NCBI GenBank assembly: GCA_021234155.1
Contig: JAJEKV010000014.1
Span: 5,661,563 to 5,725,562 of the forward strand
Origin: Isoetes taiwanensis
Lineage: Eukaryota; Streptophyta; Lycopodiopsida; Isoetales; Isoetaceae
DNA: 64,000 bases
Direction: 5' to 3'
The notes beneath the pieces were generated by a model. It made no database searches. It was not told the origin of the DNA and was given only the letters and a program-made list of their open reading frames with translations. How positions within the stretch are numbered: the first letter of the stretch is position 1; the number at the start of each line of letters is the position of its first letter. The translations under genes and the position numbers were made by a program. Below, one piece after another: positions 59,346 to 64,000 of this stretch.

Positions 59346-60276
59346 GAAAAGCTCCTTTTGGACATTCTTTCAAATCTCTGAAGGCCTCGAATTATAGAGC
59401 TACGGCGGCCACCATCGCCAGAACACCGGTTAGCCGGTTTCCATAGCTGCCCAACAACAAGAGAAATGACCGCCAGTTTACACCCAATAAGGGGTTTTTA
59501 GCAGTCATTGGCATATTCCAGGTATATACTGGCATATACGTGGAATATGCCACAAACCCACATAGACCAAGGTTTGCCCCCCTAGGGGCAACCCAAAAAT
59601 TGTAAATATCTTTTATTGTAATTAAGTTACAGAATTATAAAATTTCAATCTTCTAAAGTATTAAACTTTCCTACTACCATTTATAAGCTAATATTTGTCA
59701 AATTTTAATAACTCTTATATTTCTATAAATTGTGAACGAAATATACATGATTAGAATATTATATTTAAAAAATATTTAAAGGAATAAGTTGAAACGACTG
59801 AAATGGTAAACCTAATGATTTAATAACAATTTTTATTAATTTTATAATTTTATTTCATCAATATAAAAAGATCATTAAAACATAAAACTTGATGAGGGTT
59901 TAAGTGATATATTCAACAAAATGTGGACTTATTCAGATTTAATCAATAGCACATTAATGATGCATTATAAGATTATACATATTATTTAATTCTTCTTGAT
60001 TTTAATAAATTTTATAAATTTTAATTATATAGGTTTATCTTCAAATTAAAGTACGATGATATCAAGTTCGAACTGATATTCTCTTGAATCTATTTAGAAT
60101 TAGACATTTCGACAATATAATTTTTTTCAATTTTAAGTGATTTAAGAACTTAAAAGTTTGGCAAACAAATAAATAAAAGTTTTGTAAATGAATTTTGTGA
60201 TTGACTATGTACTATTAGAAACTCTTAGGACTTTTATAAATACTTTAAGGATGTTTTATAAATACTTTAAGGATGT
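59346..60276. other. No gene recognised; AT-rich
   Basis: Contains a perfect 18-bp palindrome, TTTGCCCCCCTAGGGGCAA with one extra C (near 59573-59591), and a ~20-bp inverted pair ATTCCAGGTATATACTGGCA / TATACGTGGAATATGCCA around 59515-59550. From 59600 to 60270 the sequence is very AT-rich. A 23-bp tandem duplication (TTATAAATACTTTAAGGATG) abuts the LINE fragment at 60232-60275. Confidence 0.45.
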
Positions 60277-60535
60277 TTGCATATGTTCGAACCCTCACAC
60301 ATGCAGGGTTTAGGCTGTGACACTCAACCATTGATCACATCTTCACACTTCGAACCTTGGTTAAGGACAGTAGAAACCGACGGCGAGACCTGTATTGCTT
60401 TTGTAGATTTCATAAAGGGTTTTGACACGGTGCCTCGGGAAAAGCTGTGGGCAAGATTGCATGACCTAGGAGTTCCTGCAGATTTGCGGAATGCACTGTA
60501 CAGTGTTAGTCCTGTGCCTCCGGGTACAGGACTAT
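60277..60535 (+). mobile_element. LINE fragment, RT segment (family A)
   Basis: The plus strand reads HAGFRL, then STIDHIFTLRTLVKDSRNRR in one frame, and CIAFVDFIKGFDTVPREKLW, ARLHDLGVPADLRNALYS in the next. These match the RT segment of the other family A copies, including the first catalytic Asp region. Only ~260 bp, bounded left by AT-rich DNA and right by the retrotransposon-like region. Confidence 0.75.
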
Positions 60536-61060
60536 TCATGCATACGACGGACCAGGTCAAGCTCAAGGATCCACAGACGGTGCACCGTCAGCCGGCCCAA
60601 AGCCCGCCATGAGACAAAGCGGCGACCACGCAGCCCAAAGCTGCGTCCACAACAAGAAAGCCGCTCGGACAAGTGGCGACCCGTCACTGGCCACCGGCGT
60701 CCAGTGATTCTAGGCACTTTAAGAGGCACCGCCAACATTCCTCAAAATCAGGGCCTCCTTCCGTGAGTCGACACCGAAATCGATCGAGTGTCTATATTGG
60801 GCCAAAGGCCATTGTACTATATATATGAGTAGAGCTAGCACATAAGTTTTTAGATGAGTTTTGAGTCTTGTCTCTCTTAGTCTTCTCTTGATTGTGAGAA
60901 GCTCATGTATGTTCATCATTGATATCAAGGAAGCTATCATTTTCCTCTCATTGTTCTCTTTGTTACTTTTTCTTCCTCTTGTTCTTTTTTCTTGCAAATC
61001 CCGCGTGACATAGTCCCCGGCTTCTCTGTTAGATCAAGGGTCCTCACAGAGGGTCTTCTT
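60536..61060 (+). other. Possible LTR or leader of the adjacent retrotransposon
   Basis: GC-rich sequence to about 60780, then a promoter-like stretch with TACTATATATATGAGTAG near 60814 and a T-rich leader ending GACATAGTCCCCGGCTTCTC. Position and composition suit the U3-R-U5 of an LTR retrotransposon whose gag-protease region follows. The window ends before a second LTR, so this cannot be confirmed. Confidence 0.35.
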
Positions 61061-64000
61061 GCAGGAGTTCGAACCGACCCCAAACACTGCCGCATTGCCG
61101 GGATGCGATTCGATTTTCCTTTCTTACATCGCCATGTGCGTAAAACTTCACGCCCGGAAGAACTTCTTTCCCGGGCGGTCTGGCAGGCGCCATCATCGAA
61201 GGAAGTTGTTCGCGACATGTATGGCTCGCGCTTATGACATTGAGGGAGGCCACATTGGTCCTAGGGCTGCGTCGGCCACCCACCCTCGTGTCATGTCACG
61301 TCCAAATTCTCCGCCTCCCAACGTGCAAACATTGCTCCCGACCTCGGTCTCCTCATCACTATCGGGGAGCCCTATCGGGCTCAACCCGCTCCCATCTTAC
61401 TTCCACCCCGAACATGCCTTCATCCATCAGGTCTTACGTATGCGCCTTTGCCTTCACAACCCTCATCTCCTCCTCCAGTGGACGGGGATATCAACATGTC
61501 TCTTTTGCTCCTCCCGAGAATTTCCCTTCCCTACATTTCCCACCCCCGCTCTTCCCGTTTACAACCTTACCGACCTCAAAACCAATGATCGGGCACCTCC
61601 GTACCTCCACATGAACCCCCTTCATCCAGGTCCACCTCAATTTCCTCGGTCTCATGTTCCCCGTCCCAGCCCAAAGACTTTTCCCTCTACCTTTCGACCC
61701 TTTTAAGTGACTTATCCTACCTTTGGCAACACGAAAAGGCAAACCATTAGACCAAAGTGCTCAGGCCCACATGGAAGAATTTGAGGCTCGCTGTCCCTAA
61801 ATGGTCATGCGCGAACCTCAACCTGAAATTCCACATCTTTTCCACCACGCCAAGCGTGGCTCCCTCATCAATGGCTCATGTCCAACAAAAGCCATTGGAA
61901 ACAAGATTGGTCAGAAATGAGAAACTTTTCTTTCTCACTATGGCACCACGGATGATGATCAACTTCATCTCAAGCAACTCAATGACCTTCAACAAGAGCC
62001 CACGAGAGTCCGGGCCGGATTTTGCGGATCGACTTCACATTCGCTAAGCAAACTCAAGGAGTACCCTACACAGAGCGAGATCTTGGTTTGGTTTCTCCAA
62101 GGACTTCCTCCAGCTATCCGCCTCATGACTGAATACATGCGCCCCAAGACTTTGGAGCAGGCTATCGATCTTGTCAATCACTCAGTCAATGTTTCCTCCC
62201 GTATGCGTGGCTCTTTCAGAGAGCTCCTTTCATTCCACCCGTCATGGTTCCTCGACCTGCTTTGTTCAACCTCAACACGCCAATCCAAGCGTAGCGGTCG
62301 GTCTGGTGCCATATCTTGCAAAATATCAAGGCCACTTGGCAAATGAGTGCAACTCCATCAATGGCCCGCCTCATTGTAAAAGATGCAACATGTGCAATCA
62401 TGCCCGAAAGAGTGCACTCGCACTCATCCTACACCTTTCCGCCAAACAAGATGGTTTATCAAAAGTGCAAACAACACCTCGGCACTAATCGCAATATCGG
62501 AACCACCACTTTGCGGCGCAACCCAATCAACTCTATCAGCAACAGGAGCAACAACGGGGACCCAACACACGTCCTCCTTTTGATCCTTGAAGCTTCAGGT
62601 GTTATCACTTGTCAAGAATGGGGTCATACCACCACGGCGTGTCCTCAACTTCCACAAGTTCAAAAAGGCTTCACGGCACAAATCGGACCACATCAATCCA
62701 GCCTCACGGCTTACCAACTTTGGATTGCCAATGGCAAACAAGGCTTGTCCGGTTCTTGGGAAGCCCCTCGAAAGTAATCGCAATCACGCTATCAACCAGC
62801 TCCCGCAAATCAACCTCGGATGGATCAACAAGCACGGGGAAGAAAAATTTTCGGGCACTCAATCCTCCGGTTCAGCCATCAAATTGGGTTGGTTTGGTCT
62901 CACGCTGCCCGGCGTCCGTCCCTAACCATTATTTCTCATGACACGCGCCAGCTCGCCTTTGCGATCGATACCATTCCTCATGATGAAGAAAAAAGGTTCA
63001 CTTTGCACCCGATTTGGACAAACTCATGCCGAATGTCATGCCTAAAAGTTCGCCAAAGCATTCTCAACCTCATGCAGAGCTGGCGAAGGCCGCCGCGTTG
63101 GCTAATGTTCATGCCACTACTCGAGCTCAACAAAGACGGAAGCACCTTCCACGTCTCAACCTCCACGCTCTCGAGACCTATCCAAATATAGGCTGCCGGG
63201 TTGACCTCCCTCAAAGAAGTTCTTTGCTTCATTACCACGCACTCCGCTTTGTGGATCCAGCCCAGATCCTTTTTCTCATGTGCCTGGAACTCCAAGAGGA
63301 GCTAGCAAAAATCAAAATCCCTTTAAGTTTGGCCACAATTTTGAAACTCGTCCCCGCTCTCAAGGACCGCCACCCTCCCGACCGCTTTTGGTTGGGGCGT
63401 TGCTACCTCTACTCCCACGGTACATGCCACGGTGGGCAATCAACAAGTCAATCATGTTCAAATTGATGGAGGTAGCGCGGTCAATCTCATCAATGATAAA
63501 CTCCAAACAAATGGGCATCAAACAACTCTATAAATTGCCCCATATGACATCAAATTGGCAAATGGCCATATCCGCGAGACCTCAAAGGCGTCCACCTCTT
63601 CTTCACATCAACATTGGTGATCTCCGATTCCCGTTGGAATTTGGCGTTTGGAAGGTCGGGCGAAGATCCGGTGATTATGAAATGTTGGTAGGCGGACCTT
63701 TTTTCCGCCAGGCCAAGAGTATCCATTCTTGGGCCCGCGGATCGCTTAGTCATCACGATGGTCACCTCAATGCCACCATGGACTTGGAAACCGGCAAAAT
63801 CATTTCCGTCGACAATCTTGAACCCTCTCTCTCCGAATCGATTAGAGAACGCCCAAAATATCTATCAAGTTGGGGCTCCACCGCTGAAGTCCGCCTCGTC
63901 ATCCCACCCCAGAATATCTTTGATCCTTGGGGAGAAATGACTCTTGATCGGGACCAGGTACGTGGTCGCTTTGCTTGACCCTTACCCGCTCCTGCAATCG
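61061..64000 (+). mobile_element. Decayed LTR retrotransposon, gag and protease region, cut by window end
   Basis: Plus-strand frames with many shifts. Gag-like: KLKEYPTQSEILVWFLQGLP, then PAIRLMTEYMRPKTLEQAI (62060-62180). A zinc-knuckle remnant CQEWGHTTTACPQ (62610-62650), in which the first Cys of CxxC is lost. A retropepsin-like motif VQIDGGSAVNLIND (63455-63500), with DGG replacing the usual D(T/S)G. Then YDIKLANGHIRET and a GGPFFRQAKS motif (63690-63720), which in Ty3-type elements precedes the reverse transcriptase. Order and motifs suggest Ty3/gypsy. Pol continues beyond 64000. No intact ORF. Confidence 0.6.
63440..63978 (+). pseudogene. Retropepsin-like protease remnant
   Basis: HVQIDGGSAVNLINDKL at about 63450-63505 is the aspartic protease active-site region (hydrophobic-hydrophobic-D-G-G/S-A). 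Downstream pieces SYEM-LVGGPFFRQ and SAEVRLVIPPQNIF alternate between frames, showing several small indels. It processes the Gag-Pol polyprotein in intact elements. This copy cannot be functional. Confidence 0.5.

Noticed and set aside
60277-60535. Possible start of an independent gene (MHMFEPSHMQGLG...)
   Set aside because: The frame contains the LINE RT segment VDFIKGFDTVPREKLWARL, so it is a retrotransposon fragment.

Overview
The window is nuclear DNA from a land plant, dominated by transposable elements. The plant-type genes recognised are a type II peroxiredoxin with the usual Cys51/Cys76 pair, the 5' part of a PDX1 vitamin B6 synthase gene, a class II-like small heat-shock protein fragment, an F-box fragment and an LRR-receptor fragment. 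The species cannot be named from sequence alone. A long coiled-coil gene at 29.9-41.2 kb resembles the centriolar/ciliary protein CCDC57. If that holds, the source is likely a plant with flagellated sperm (bryophyte, lycophyte, fern, cycad or Ginkgo).

Layout. 0-3 kb: 20-bp minisatellite, truncated PDX1 copy, a 182-bp Mutator-type MITE with a 9-bp target duplication, and unassigned candidate exons. 3.5-4.7 kb: a LINE 3' end, then a ~900-bp array of GAATCT motifs spaced 10-11 bp apart. 5-8.1 kb: two decayed minus-strand LINE 5' halves. 8.5-9.4 kb: an old non-autonomous Harbinger element. 11.5-12.7 kb: a GTCGAATAC repeat cluster and an F-box pseudogene. 14.1-15.6 kb: a LINE. 16-18.3 kb: SINE-like and tandem repeats. 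18.3-19.4 kb: a Harbinger non-autonomous element with TTA target duplication. 19.8-20.4 kb: an intact three-exon peroxiredoxin gene on the minus strand. 21.8-22.4 kb: LRR pseudogene. 24.3-28.4 kb: three LINE pieces in alternating orientation.

29.9-41.3 kb: a minus-strand gene with 27 inferred coding exons (716 codons when joined, frame kept throughout) carrying a Ty1/copia RNase H scrap in one intron. 41.9-42.1 kb: poly(A) plus a (TC)n microsatellite on its promoter side. 42.4-46.3 kb: a 5'-truncated L1 LINE abutting the intact C-terminal half of a MULE transposase with a SWIM zinc finger (46.3-47.7 kb). 49.8-52.05 kb: a LINE with a 15-bp target duplication. 53.74-55.35 kb: a Harbinger element encoding a DDE transposase with all three acidic residues. 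55.4-60.3 kb: AT-rich DNA with a small heat-shock protein pseudogene. 60.3-64 kb: a LINE scrap, then a decayed LTR retrotransposon gag-protease region that runs off the window.

Only two genes look functional: the peroxiredoxin and the coiled-coil gene. The Harbinger transposase at 54 kb shares termini with the two non-autonomous copies at 8.5 and 18.3 kb and probably mobilised them. At least seven fragments of one LINE family, with a characteristic 3' end and (GAATA)n-like tail, account for much of the remaining sequence.
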